Shown here in pieces: positions 23,241-34,251 of a DNA stretch of 64,000 nucleotides. Origin of the DNA: Rattus norvegicus (taxonomy: Eukaryota; Chordata; Mammalia; Rodentia; Muridae); the NCBI RefSeq assembly GCF_036323735.1, contig NC_086020.1:83825710-83889709 (forward strand), in the 5' to 3' direction. Numbering within the stretch: the first letter of the stretch is position 1; each line of letters begins with the position of its first letter. Both the position numbers and the translations under genes were made by a program. The notes beneath the pieces are model-generated. The model made no database searches. It was not told the DNA's origin and saw only the letters and a program-made list of their open reading frames with translations.

Positions 23241-23700
23241 GGAGCGTTGTACCAGGAAATATTTGTGAACCCCAAAAGACAACCAAGGAGCTGCAATGCA
23301 ATAGCATTAGGGTCTCTTTATTCAAGCTCAAGTTTGGGCTTCCCACAAACCCTGACATAGCAGGAAAGTGGAGCCCTGAGCCTAGTTTCAGGCAAGCATT
23401 TATAGAAGCAAGAAAGGGGTATCTAGCCTGGTACACATTTGATTGGGAGCCATTATGGCCTTTAACATAATTGGCTGGTGCTGGGAGCCAAACCATAAGC
23501 TTACCTTCTGTTTTCTTCCTGATTGGTGGTTGTTAGGAAATGAAGTGTCAGGGGTAAGCTTGTAACAGGAGGATGCAGATTTGTTGGGGAATAACCTGGA
23601 AACTGGTGCTGGACTCAGGTTTTGTTGGGAGTAGCCTGGAAATGTACTAGGTACCAGCCTGTTAGTTTACTTGAGTTCAACTTTAGGTCAGGTTCTCTAA
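23241..23700 (-). mobile_element. Antisense ERV LTR-like block (boundaries uncertain)
   Basis: On the minus strand it has three CCAAT words (RC of 23443-23447, 23471-23475 and 23522-23526), a TATAAATG box (RC of 23397-23404) and AATAAA (RC of 23317-23322) in U3-R-U5 order and at LTR-like spacing. I could not find matching terminal duplications, so the ends are approximate. Confidence 0.5.
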
Positions 23701-23970
23701 GATGTCTGAACTCAAAAGATTTGGTCTCTCAGGGGCACCCCAAGCTACCCCGAGCAGTCTGCTATACACTCTAGATCTCATTCTCCCCCCACACATACAC
23801 CTCTCTACCCACCTTCACCAGACCTGTGGATCTAAACCATACAGACCTGCTGAACTGGAACTATACAGCCTAACCCATCGGAGGCCCACCACACCAGAAC
23901 TATCAAGGTTAACCTCCATCCCAATACCTACTACAACGGTGTCTTTATCAGAGTTTCTCTTCCTACACAA

Positions 23971-24304
23971 AACATAATGACCAGGAAGCAAGTTGGGGAG
24001 GAAAGGTTTTATTCAGCTTACACTTCACATTGCTGTTCATCACCAAAGGAAGTCAGGACTGGAACTCAAGCAGGTCAGGAAGCAGGAGCTGATGCAGAGG
24101 CCACGGAGGGATGTTACTTACTGGCTTGCTTACCCTGGCTTGCTCAGCTTGCTTTCTTATAGAACCAAAGACTACCAGCCCAGGGATGGCACCACCAACA
24201 AAGGGCTGAGTCCTCCCCTCTTGATCTCTATTTGAGAAAATGCCTTTCAGATCTCATGGAGGCATTTTATCAAGGGAAGCTCCTTTCTTCGTGATAACTC
24301 CAGC
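23971..24304 (+). mobile_element. Rodent interspersed repeat leading into old L1 ORF1
   Basis: Shows the AAGCAAGTTGGGGAGGAAAG...CTGTTCATCACCAAAGGAAG...AGCTTGCTTTCTTATAGAAC pattern common in rodent genomes, ending TGTAAGTTGACACACAAAAC. It abuts the ORF1-like relic directly. Family name not assigned. Confidence 0.55.
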
Positions 24305-25225
24305 TTGTGTAAGTTGACACACAAAACAAGCCAATATAAACAGGAACATCCAGGAACCAAAGCTATTCAGATGGCTAAAAGTCCTCAAAAGAACACAGTC
24401 AACAAAAATCAGGGCAATAAGAAAACTTCCAATCACAACTACCCCACGACAGCAAGCCATAGATGTCCTAACACAACTGAAGCACAAGAGGATGACCTTA
24501 AATACAATCTTATAAAGATGATTGAGACCTTTAAAGAAGAAATTAATAAATCCATTAAAGAAATTCAGGAAAATAAAATCAAACAAGTAGATGTCTTTAA
24601 AGAGGAAACAAATGAATCCCTTAAAGGTATACAGGAAAATACAATTAAACAGCTGAAGGAAGTAAAATTAAACTGTGCAGTACCTGAAAGTGGAAATAGA
24701 AGCAATAAAGAAAACACAAACCGAGGGAATCCTGGAGATGAAAAATCTAGGGAAGAGAACAGAAACATCACCAACAGAATACAGGAGTTGGAAGAAATAA
24801 TCTAAGGTGTAGAAGATATGATTGGAGAAAATGATGCATCAGTCAAAGAAAATGTTAAATCCTAAAAGGTCCTGGAACTAAACATTCAGGGAATCTGGGA
24901 TATCATAGAAAGACCTAACCTAAGAATAATAGAAATAGAAGAAGGTGAAGACTCCTAGCTTCAAGACCCAGAAAATATTTTCAACAAAATCATAGAAGAA
25001 AACTTTCCTAATCTAAAAAAAAGAGAGAGAGATGCTTATAAACATACATGAAGCTTATAGAACACAAATCAGACTGGATTAATGAAAATGAAGGCACAAC
25101 ATACTGGAATTTCTGGGACATAATGAAAGTAGTGCTAAGAGGAAAGTTCACAGCACTAAGTGTCTCCATCAAGAAATTAGAGAGTTCTCATACAAGAAAT
25201 TTAAAGTACACCTGAAAGCTCTAAC
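24305..25225 (+). pseudogene. Old L1 relic: decayed ORF1 coiled coil fused by deletion to an ORF2 piece
   Basis: 24370-24805 encodes an ORF1-like coiled coil (KEIQEN-IKQ heptads, FKEEINKSIKEIQ). It is followed in frame by stops at 24804-24806 and 24864. RRM-region similarity continues in broken frames to about 25075 (ATCATAGAAGAAAACTTTCC). At about 25080-25225 the similarity jumps to the ORF2 region upstream of the reverse transcriptase (FWDIMKVVLRGKF-ALS-like). An internal deletion of more than 1 kb therefore separates the two parts. Clearly inactive. Confidence 0.75.
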
Positions 25226-25228
25226 AAA

Positions 25229-25230
25229 AG

Positions 25231-25265
<35 letters not shown>

Positions 25266-25312
25266 GGAGGAAGAGGAGGAAGAAAAGGAGGAGGAGGAGG
25301 AGGAAAAAGAAG
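25229..25312. repeat. Polypurine (GGA)n tract
   Basis: About 84 bases of GAGGAG/GGAAGA repeats. Confidence 0.95.
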
Positions 25313-25339
25313 TGTTGCAGTAAATATTTTTTAAAAGTT

Positions 25340-25745
25340 ACCATTTTTATCCCCAACTAGTGCCAGCACCCATAGAGCCACATGGCACTGTGAGATATCT
25401 TTATCTCAGTGACTCCATGCTGCCCCCAAGTACTCTCAGTCAGTCCAGGCAATCCACGAGCTATTCCAGCATGGCACCTTATCACACTGGTCCCTAGAGT
25501 TAGTTCTAAAACCCATGGGGCCATATGGAACTCACCATAATTTATCTCTGGTTTGTATCTGCTAGCCATGAACTCTCTGGTTCCAGCTACCCACCTAGTA
25601 AAATCAAGACTCAACAAACTGCAACCCAATAATCAGATTTATATGTTAAATTCTCAATCCACAATACATCCACACAATAAACTCACAACCAATTAATAAC
25701 GATATAAACCACCCACCTAGATAAGATAAATTGACCTATAGACAT
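25340..25745 (-). mobile_element. Interspersed repeat copy A (inverted partner near 55.8 kb)
   Basis: The reverse complement of 25585-25741 matches 55769-55920 closely (shared words TTATCTTATCTAGGTGGG and GTGGATGTATTGTGGATTGA). This identifies a dispersed family. The rest (25340-25585) is assigned to the same element only by contiguity. Confidence 0.55.
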
Positions 25746-25989
25746 TCAGCCCTTAAGAAATAGTCATAACATATTTATGTAGAGATGCAGTGGATCGTTT
25801 ACGTCTGCCTGCATGTTGCTTCTCCCTTCTCTTCTGCTTCTCCCTTTCCTTCTAAAACCTTTGTTCCCACCTCCCTTCCTTCTTGTCCAATGACAGGCCT
25901 CATTTTATCTTGTGTTTGCCTTCACCTGCATAACGACATCAACCTACAAAAAAGAGGAAGAAGGAAAGCACACTGAAGAGGAGTAGTAC
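25746..25989. other. Unassigned sequence
   Basis: Nothing recognised. A 63-codon pyrimidine-rich frame is not supported as a gene. Confidence 0.5.
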
Positions 25990-26154
25990 AGGCATTAAGA
26001 TCAACAATTAATGGATCAACAATTAATGGGACCTTGTGAAGCTTAAAAGTTTCACAGCAAAGGACAACATCCCAACATCCATTTAAGTAAAGAGTGGCAA
26101 ACAGAATGGGGAAACATCTTTACCAACCATACATCAGAGAGAGTTGGTATCTAG

Positions 26155-26215
<61 letters not shown>

Positions 26216-27109
26216 ACAAACTAAAAATGCCCAACATCAAGAAAATAACGAAATTTTAATGTGGGGTACAGCACTAAGTAGAGAGCTCTCAAAGGATGAA
26301 ACACAGATGCCTAAGGCACACTTAAAGAAATATCCACCATTTGTAGCCACCAGGGAAATGCAAATTAAAACTACTTTGAAATCTCATCTTTCCCCAGTCA
26401 GAATAGCCAAGATTAATAAAACCAGTGCGGGTAGAAGCTGGGAAGAGTGTGGAGAAAGGAGAACACTTTTTCATTACTGGTGTAGTGCAAACCTGTGCAC
26501 TATGGAAATCAGGGTGAAGGTTGCTCAAGGTGCTGAAAATCAAGCCATCATAATGTCAACTATCCCAACTCTCAGGAATACAGCCAAAAGACTCTACACC
26601 CTACTAGAGAGATATTCCTCCATGTTTGTTGCTGCTCTACCCATAATAGCCAGAAAATGAAAACAAGTTAGATGCCCGTTAACTGGTGAATAATGAAGAT
26701 CTGGTTCATTTATACAGTAGTATGTTATTCAGCTTCTTTTAAATAAAATTATTGAATGTTTAGGTCAACGAATGGAACTGGAAACTATCATCCTGAATGA
26801 TATAACCAAGACTCAGAAAGACAAACATTGCATGCTTTCTCTCATGTACTGATGTTAGATTTCATGCTTTTGTTTTATTTAGAATATCCACAGAGGTTAG
26901 GTAGCTGGTAAGGGACTGTGGGGAAAAGATATCTAGCAAAGAAGGGGAAATACAATATAGTGCTATAAAAGGATAAAGAGAAAATAAAAATAGGAGGATT
27001 ACATGGGGGAGTGGGATGGAGGGGCAGAGTAACCGAGTGAGCATGGGGAGGAACAATTAACACTACCGGGGTTTTGAAAAGCTTTTTGGAAACCTACCAT
27101 TGTATAATC

Positions 27110-27111
<2 letters not shown>
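25990..27111 (+). pseudogene. Old L1: ORF2 C-terminal region and 3' UTR, decayed
   Basis: ORF2-like words run in order: REMQIKTTLKSHLSPVRIAK at about 26355-26415, a degenerate cysteine-rich motif (ECGERRTLFHYW), a decayed LLGIY/MFVAAL-IIARK block ending at 26658, then broken WNYYS-type remnants and an A/G-rich 3' UTR. Frameshifts, stops and a (CA)n expansion at 26158-26218 interrupt it. It may be the 3' half of the relic at 24305, but this is unproven. Confidence 0.7.
26158..26218. repeat. (CA)n microsatellite inside an L1 relic
   Basis: About 29 CA units with one CT interruption. Confidence 0.97.

Positions 27112-27143
<32 letters not shown>
27112..27143. repeat. (GT)n microsatellite
   Basis: About 15 GT units. 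Confidence 0.95.
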
Positions 27144-27145
<2 letters not shown>

Positions 27146-28499
27146 ATAATAAGAGGAATCACCATACAATGGAGGAGACCATACCGAAACTGTACATTAT
27201 ATGCTATAACACAAGTAAAACACTCAATACCAGGAATGAGTTATGTATCTTTGAAGAGTTGGACAAAGGGGTTCCACAGCCGCCAATAAACATTATTGGT
27301 TACCCTCCACAACTTAATAATAAGGCCTTATTGCTGATCAAGGCTTACTTGTATCATTGAATGCGGAGAAATCAAGCTGGTGTCTGGCCAACAGTTTCAC
27401 CCCCTACAGGCTAGTGTTCACAGTGCTAGAAGGCGCTATATGCACTTCACCAGAGGAAAAGAGCAGTAATCAGACTCAACCAGCTATGAAATCTGCTAGC
27501 CATGAGTGTTGACCTGCCTACAAGATATGCTGATACAATAGTGGCACAAATAGTCTAGGAATAACCAACCACTTTTTGCTTGGATTTAAGGTCTACTCAT
27601 GGGATGGAACCCATACCTGATACTGTTAATGAAGTCAGGAACCTGGGACTAGACATGTAATGGGACTTAGGGGAGAACCACTAATTATTAGTGTGCTGGA
27701 TGAATATAACAATGAAAATGACTCCTATTAACCTCATGTTAAATCAGATTTCATTTATATAAAACTATACACTGCTCAGAACAAAGTTTACCTTTGGAGA
27801 GAGTGGTAACCTGCAGGGAATAACACGGGTTTCTGGAAGGCTGCTCACTTTCCATTCCTTGTTCAAGGCTGAGGGCACCTGGGCATGCTCCTTCCTTGCA
27901 TATTTCTGGTGTGCATTCTTTTCCATGAAGAGTGCATTTCAGCATTTCCTTCATAGTCATAGAAGAGAGCCTGGAATGACTCTGAGGGTGAGGGCGGAGA
28001 ACTTGGTACAGAAGGTACTCATGGCTCACATTTGGACCTTACATCACAATTCAAATTGAGAGCCCACGACAGTGAGGACATGGTCATGCCAAGTACTCAG
28101 GAAATTGTGGTGGAAAGATGGCTTGTGCCCAGGAGACCCTGTCTCCAAAATAGATGAACGACTATAAACACACTTTAGAACAGACAGAGAAGGAACACCT
28201 TTTGTAAATTACAGAATTCATAAAGGATACTCATTTGGCTTACAGGCCACAACACGCACGCACTCGCGTGCGCGTGCATGCACACACGGGTGGAGGGGCT
28301 ACAGCATTTCAGGAAAGGAGTACAGGCAACATCAGTTCCCCAAGCACCGAAGGCCACTACTGAAGTCCAGGAATATCGTGAAGCTGCAAATCGCATTACC
28401 CTGTGCAAACCCTAACGTTTCAACTCTCTCACTCTACGACTAAGAACACCTACCATGAAGGCTTGTTTTAAGGAAGAAATAGCATAAACTAGGAAAGTA
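27144..28499. other. Unassigned sequence
   Basis: No gene identified. A short alternating GCGTGC/CACAC tract lies at 28255-28290. A weak B1-like stretch may lie at 28090-28150 (CCCAGGAGACCCTGTCTCC). Confidence 0.4.
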
Positions 28500-29445
28500 T
28501 ATTTTTTGACTACGAGGAGCCAGGCCACAGAAGGTATCCAATTTGAGGGGTTTTATTTTGTCTTTTGTACAAATCAGACAAAAATAAACCAGGTCATTTG
28601 TGGTCACAAAGAGCTTCTGGTCTAAATGTCAGGGTGTGTTTTTGAACTTGAAGTTTCATCCCAAGGAACCCAACACAAGAAATGGGAATGCTGTCTCATC
28701 ATTCATTCCTGAAACTTGTATTTAAGACATGAGATGCCCAGGCTTCGAGACAACACCATTTTAATTCAGAATTGCCCTTGCTAATCCTTCAGAGAAGTGA
28801 GAGATTGCCTCATTATCCAGCGTTATGCGACCAGTTTCATCACTTTGCGATCAGCATTACTCGCTCTTTCCTTCTTTACGAGGCCCTCCTTCCAAGGCTG
28901 TGGCACCTAATTCTAATTTAGTCTAATTTTGGAACCGCAAATATAAACTCGTGTGGCATTTCGCTTATCTCTAAAGTAAAGTTATTGCTCTGGTTCTAAG
29001 TTCCTTTTTAGAGCACATTATTGTTTGTTGAGTTATTGATCTTACTCAGAAAATTAGAATATTAGCGTTCATGTCCTTTACATTAAAATGCCATTTGTTA
29101 ATTTGCATTAAATAGCTGGCATTATGGGCCCACTGTGAATTAATTTTGCTTCTAGCTGTTACTAATTATTAACGTTTTTTATCTTTGTGCTTCGAGTGTT
29201 TGTTTTGATATCCTACTTTCCTATCTGCTCCAAGTCATAAGTCATCAGGGAGGAAGCAATTAATCCACCAGATTGCCCGAATGGCATTCATCCTGGGAGA
29301 CCATTTATATTAGGAACTGGAGATTACCTTTTAACAACTGGTAAAGATCAATCTGTTTCAATATTGGGAATTGAAATACAGAGACTTCTTGATGCTTAAT
29401 TACCCTGTATAGGAACAGCCAGAGCCTACTGCTTGCCTTTGATAT
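28500..29445. promoter_or_regulatory. Candidate conserved developmental enhancer (repeat-free, AT-rich)
   Basis: Nearly 950 bases without recognisable mobile DNA, microsatellite or useful ORF, in a window otherwise full of both. Binding-site words are dense: ATTTGCAT octamer (29101-29108), ACTAATTATTAACG with TAATTA (29163-29168), TGTTTGTTT forkhead-like (29197-29205), GAATTAATTTT (about 29138-29148), TAATTTAGTCTAATTTT (28914-28930) and CGCTTATCTC GATA-like (about 28971). This is the typical look of deep conserved elements near developmental genes. Function and conservation are inferred, not shown. Confidence 0.4.
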
Positions 29446-29555
29446 CTGACCGTGGGGGGAGAACAAGATGCTGGGGACACATACTTTCTCCTAAAATGCA
29501 GAGAAACCCTGGGTAATATGCAGAGTATTTTAGAAGAGAAGTTCGGAAGTTATGC

Positions 29556-29902
29556 TAAAGGCTGGGGGTGATGACTTGGTAAGTGACCACTGCATAAGGG
29601 CCTGAGAATAGTCCCAGACTCCATGTAAAAGCAGGGATCTGGCGATCACTAACATGCCACAAACACATAGGCATAAAATTACAGTTCCTGGGGAGGAGGA
29701 ATCTGTGGGGCTCACTGGACCAAGAAGCTCCAGGCCAAGGAGAGACCCTGCCTCAAAAAGACAAGGTAGACAGCATGGAGAAATTGATCCATTATCTTCA
29801 CATGGGTGTGTACACATATTCATGTGCACCTCATATACACACATACCACATGAATGTACATGTATATGTGCACATATTCATACACACATGTACAACATGA
29901 AT

Positions 29903-29936
<34 letters not shown>
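29556..29936 (+). mobile_element. B4/RSINE-type composite SINE with (CA)n tail
   Basis: Head GGCTGGGGGTGATGACTTGG resembles an ID-like tRNA part. It is followed by GGGGCTCACTGGACCAAGAAG and GAGAGACCCTGCCTCAAAAAG, the B1-like/RSINE body, and then the ACACAT-rich tail common to the family, ending in (CA)n at 29904-29936. Confidence 0.7.
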
Positions 29937-31795
29937 CATGGGATGTCCGGAAGCTTCTAGACACTTAAATAGGTTACGTGGTACCCAAGAAGTACTCCCA
30001 GATCCTGAGGCCCAAAGGTGGAGGCCAGGCCTACATGCCTGTGTTTAGAGAGAATGAATTCTGGTGCCTTTAGAGGTCAGAGAAAACTGGAGCTTGTAGC
30101 TTTACTCTTGGTCAATGTGTTCAAAGATCTTTTGCCTCCATAAAAAAATATGGTTCTGTTATCAGAAGTAGAGTTGCTTAAAGCCAAGATCACATATGCT
30201 CTCACAGCTTCCTTAGTTTTGCATCCTGACATGGCTTAGCTGGGCTTCTAAGGCTCCCTTTAAGATATCAAGTGGATGTGGATCCCTTGCCAAGATCACT
30301 GCTATTAGGAGGGTTAGTTCTTCATCAGCTGTAAGCCATCAGCAAACATTAATCAAGGCTTCCTTCCCTCTGCTCCTCACTCATCACTGGGCTTCAACAC
30401 AGAGAATCTTGTAGCAGAGTAGCCAGTGTCCCTGACAGTGAACAAACAAGAGGCAAGATCAAGCAAGATCAAAGAAGCGAGAGCCTAGAGCCTCTTCTCG
30501 GACCTGGTATCCCGACATTCATCATTCAGCTCACATTCAAGAGTTGCAAGCACCAGGGAAGATGTGGGTCTGCCCACCCTAGACTGCTATTGCTCTCCAT
30601 ACGTATTCTTGACAAAGGATGAGATAATTAAAAAGGTCCCCACACAAATAAGATCCAGACCTCAAAGAAAGGGTGCCACCATCTGGTGTTGTCTCTCTGA
30701 GGCTGAACCTGGAAAAGAAACTGGAAAGCAGAGCCCCTGAACTTGTGACTGAGCTGAGCACTGTGACTGCGTTGATGGCTCAGGAATGAGGACAGCCAGC
30801 AAGTGGAGAGTCCATTCTCTCCTCCCTTCCTCCATTCTCATTCTGGATACCTAGCTGGCAAAACTAAAAGAGTGGCAAAGGGTACGTGTTCTCTAAGTGC
30901 CTTACAGAACTACAACTCTGAAGTCATAAGGCACAGTGCAGGCAGTGAAGTTGAAGCTGGGAGCTCGACCCTTAATAATTAGCATGAAAGGCAGCGGGGA
31001 CTTTCTCCAGCTGACTCTGACAACACTGATCTCTGTCTGGGGATTAAGGTTAAAAAATAACTTTAAGGTTTTTCAGTGAGAAGTCAAAGCTTTTGTGTGT
31101 AGCTTAGGTGTAGAGTTTAAATGTATACTATCAAAACAGTGCCAGGACCTCAAAATACAACAAAATGCAACCAACATCTCAGAGCAGTGAAACCCTGTGG
31201 TTACCAGTAGAGACAGCTGTGCAGCCCCTCCTGCGGACAGGGCGAATGGGCTCTCATGTCAGAAAGGAGAGACAAGGTTCAATGTCATCGTGGGGAGTAC
31301 TAAAGGAGGGAAAAGAGAGACTGGGGCATGAAGCAAAGTCAGGACCTTGAAGGGGGGGGGAGTGGGAAACATGGTAGAAATGCAAAGTCCATCCACAAAA
31401 AAAAAATGATCAAAGGCATAAACAAATGTGAGCACCGTGGAACTTCAAGGAAACAGGAAGGAGGAGGCAGGCTCTCCCAATGGGACAAATGGGGCTTCCA
31501 GAAGAAAAAATAGGTCTGGAAATGTTAACATGCCCGTGCACAGGTTAAATGAGCTTAAAGAAAAACTGGAGAGGATCAAGCAGTGGAGAGCTCTGGATGT
31601 GAACAAAAATCAGTCTGCAGCAGAGAGTAGGGGAAGAGAAAACAGACACAGAGAGAGGGAGATCCTGCAGGGCATCAGCACATGTCTGCAAACCCAGCAC
31701 CACGGACACCAAGCAAGACTGGGAATGTGAAACCATCTTAGGATACACACTGCAATCCTATCTCAAACAGTAAATGTGTGCATGTGTAGTGGATA
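29937..31795. other. Unassigned intergenic sequence
   Basis: No gene seen. Overlapping plus-strand frames at 31165-31730 encode lysine/arginine-rich chance peptides with no domain. Confidence 0.5.
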
Positions 31796-31796
31796 G

Positions 31797-31854
<58 letters not shown>

Positions 31855-31859
31855 GCACA
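31796..31859. repeat. (AC)n microsatellite with GCAC end
   Basis: About 26 AC units, then GCACGCAC. Confidence 0.97.
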
Positions 31860-33080
31860 GAGTCCCTGACTTGTGAAAGCTAAAGTTACAATTTTTCAAC
31901 CTTAGTATGATTGCCTCCAAAGCTGTATTTATCCAGTAGAAAATAAGTGTCCAATTTTGATGTTCCCCACCGCTAGACATGTGTGGTAAGATGCTATTTC
32001 TGGTAGTATTGGACCCCATCAGCAGGCTGTCTCATCCCATCAGCCCTGAAGTCATGAAGGGAGACAGCCAGCTAGCTATGGTATCCTGTGTGACTAAGGC
32101 AGGTGTTCTGTAGGTAGATTGAACACACCTGTGACTTGTGATATTTTGAGGTGGGTTTACTGAGACATAACTCCATCCAAATCAAGGGTCATGGAAAGGC
32201 TCCTGTTAGATGGTTGAACCCTCGTTTCTTCTGTGCATGCCTAAAGATCAACCATCTAAAGGTTAGATTCCTTCCTAGAGTCACTTCTGAATAACCTAGA
32301 TGACTTTTCTACATGGTACAAATGACTGGGAAGGAAATCTTTCATTTCTTTTCTTTCCCATTCAGAATCCTGGGCTGAGTTTCAAGCATGAAGGAACCTC
32401 CGAAAATATTGTTGGACTCAGTGGGAAAGTTAGTCAGATTTAGCTTATTATCACAAAAAGGGTCTGGAGATACCGTAGGTACAGCATAGCATAACGCAGC
32501 ATAGTATGACATAGCGGAACGTTCAGGGGTAGAAAGACACCTGGGGTAAAAATAGGGAAAGGGAAACTGGAAAAGCAGTGATGTTTTTTTTTTAAAACAG
32601 ACTCAGAGTAGACAATTCAAACCCTGACAAGTCCAAACACCTTTTAGAATCTGGCAGACATACATACCCTATGTCCTGAACCAGGTCCACGCTCTCTCCT
32701 CCACCCATGACAATGCACTCTGCTTATTAATAGATGCAAAAAGAAAACAACACAACAAAAACGGCAGACACAGCCAATACTTCCTTTTCTGAGCAGCTGT
32801 CAAGATGACTGAAGTGGAACAGAAGACGTGGACCTTCCAAAAGTTCACCTACGATGGTGGACCTGGACCAACTGCCTGAGATGGTAGGCAGCCCAATGAG
32901 CACGTACAACAGAAAGACTGAGTGGAGGTCAAAGCAGAGACGATTTGATCTACCTAGAACTCTCTGCATCACCTACCAGCTGGTGAAGCAAGGTCAGCCT
33001 GGTATAGGTGCCTCCCACTCCTCCCACTTTATCCCCCTCAGACAGCAGAGGCCAATAAAGACTCATGCTTAGTCCCTCAG

Positions 33081-33081
<1 letters not shown>
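31860..33081. other. Unassigned intergenic sequence
   Basis: No gene recognised. A short tandem-like AGCATAGCATAACGCAGCAT stretch lies near 32483-32515. Confidence 0.5.

Positions 33082-33132
<51 letters not shown>
33082..33132. repeat. (AC)n microsatellite
   Basis: About 25 AC units. Confidence 0.98.
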
Positions 33133-33135
<3 letters not shown>

Positions 33136-33197
33136 TTTCTCCAATCTCAATCTTGCAGCAGAATTTAGCATCACTTCTTCCCAGGTCCATCCTCCTG

Positions 33198-33287
33198 CTC
33201 CTTGGTCTATTTCCTGGGCACCCTGGGCACCCCGGCCTCCTCCCTGGGCTCCCCGGATTCCCTGGGCTCCTTGGCCTACACTGACCT
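33198..33287. repeat. GC-rich degenerate 15-bp-type repeat (CCCTGGGCTCC)
   Basis: Repeated CCTGGGCACC / CCCTGGGCTCC / CCCCGGATTCC words. Read on the minus strand they give a run of G-A-Q and P-G-X triplets like collagen, but the triplet phase breaks and no convincing exon borders exist. A short tandem repeat is the simpler call. Confidence 0.5.
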
Positions 33288-33299
33288 CTTTTTTTAAGA

Positions 33300-33328
33300 A
33301 AGGAAGAAGGAAGGAAGGAAGGAAGGAA
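33300..33328. repeat. (GGAA)n short tandem repeat
   Basis: AAGGAAGAAGGAAGGAAGGAAGG. Confidence 0.9.
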
Positions 33329-34193
33329 CATCTGGCCGCTTGGCCAAGAGGTTGGAAGGGAAAAAAAGAAAAATGCTCAAGACTTGAGTTAAACTCAAAT
33401 TCTCCTTTCCACCCACTGTTTTCTCTCTCAATGCTAAGAGTGTAAGGTCCTCGGGACAGGAAACCATAAGAGTTTCCCATCTTAAAGTTAGGGTTAAAAA
33501 ATTATGTAGAAACTCTTAGGATGAAAGAAAAAATAACTACTTTTGATTACAGGAAGGACCAGGGGAGCACTTGGACGCAGCTCCCCTACTGCCACAAATT
33601 ATGCAGTCGAGTTTCCTTGCATTTGGGGAAATCACAGGGATCAGCACACCCCAAAAGCAATGGGTGAGCCTCACCCTGGGAAAACCACTTCATGGTCATG
33701 GTATCTCCCCCTGCAGTGGCCTCTTGATGATGAGTGTTGCTCATGCTGCCTCTCCAAACATCCCAAGTCCTGAGCATTAAACCCACACAGTCCTGGCTTC
33801 AACTGCTGCTTGACACTGACGGTTTCTACCGCCTTTGAATGGCACCAAGAGGAACGCCAAGCCTTTAACCCATAGGTCTTTGGGGACATTTCACATGTGA
33901 GGGTTCAGTCAGCTCTGAATCCTGGAATTCCCACATAGCATAGAAGTGTTTGGGTATGTGGGACCCATGGTCTAGAAGTACGTATACCGGAGGTGGCCAA
34001 CACAACCTCTCATACCTGGAGCTCTCTGAAGGAGAGATCAGCAGCTTTGAACTGGCCATCAGCCCCATGCCCCTGTGCACTCCCTCAGCAGCCAACAGCA
34101 CTCTGGGAACATAGAGCAATATGCTGCACAACCCAGGGGACAGACGAGAGAATTCTAAAACAGATCCATTTTCATTTGTCCAAAATTACATGA

Positions 34194-34197
<4 letters not shown>
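33329..34197. other. Unassigned intergenic sequence
   Basis: Several 66-88 codon frames on both strands, none with recognisable domains. Confidence 0.5.

Positions 34198-34248
<51 letters not shown>
34198..34248. repeat. (CT)n microsatellite
   Basis: About 25 CT units. Confidence 0.98.

Positions 34249-34251
<3 letters not shown>

Noticed and set aside
23241..23700. Defining exact LTR borders for the antisense block
   Set aside because: CCAAT, TATA and AATAAA are in LTR order, but I found no matching 4-6 bp duplications at TG/CA ends, so the limits remain approximate.
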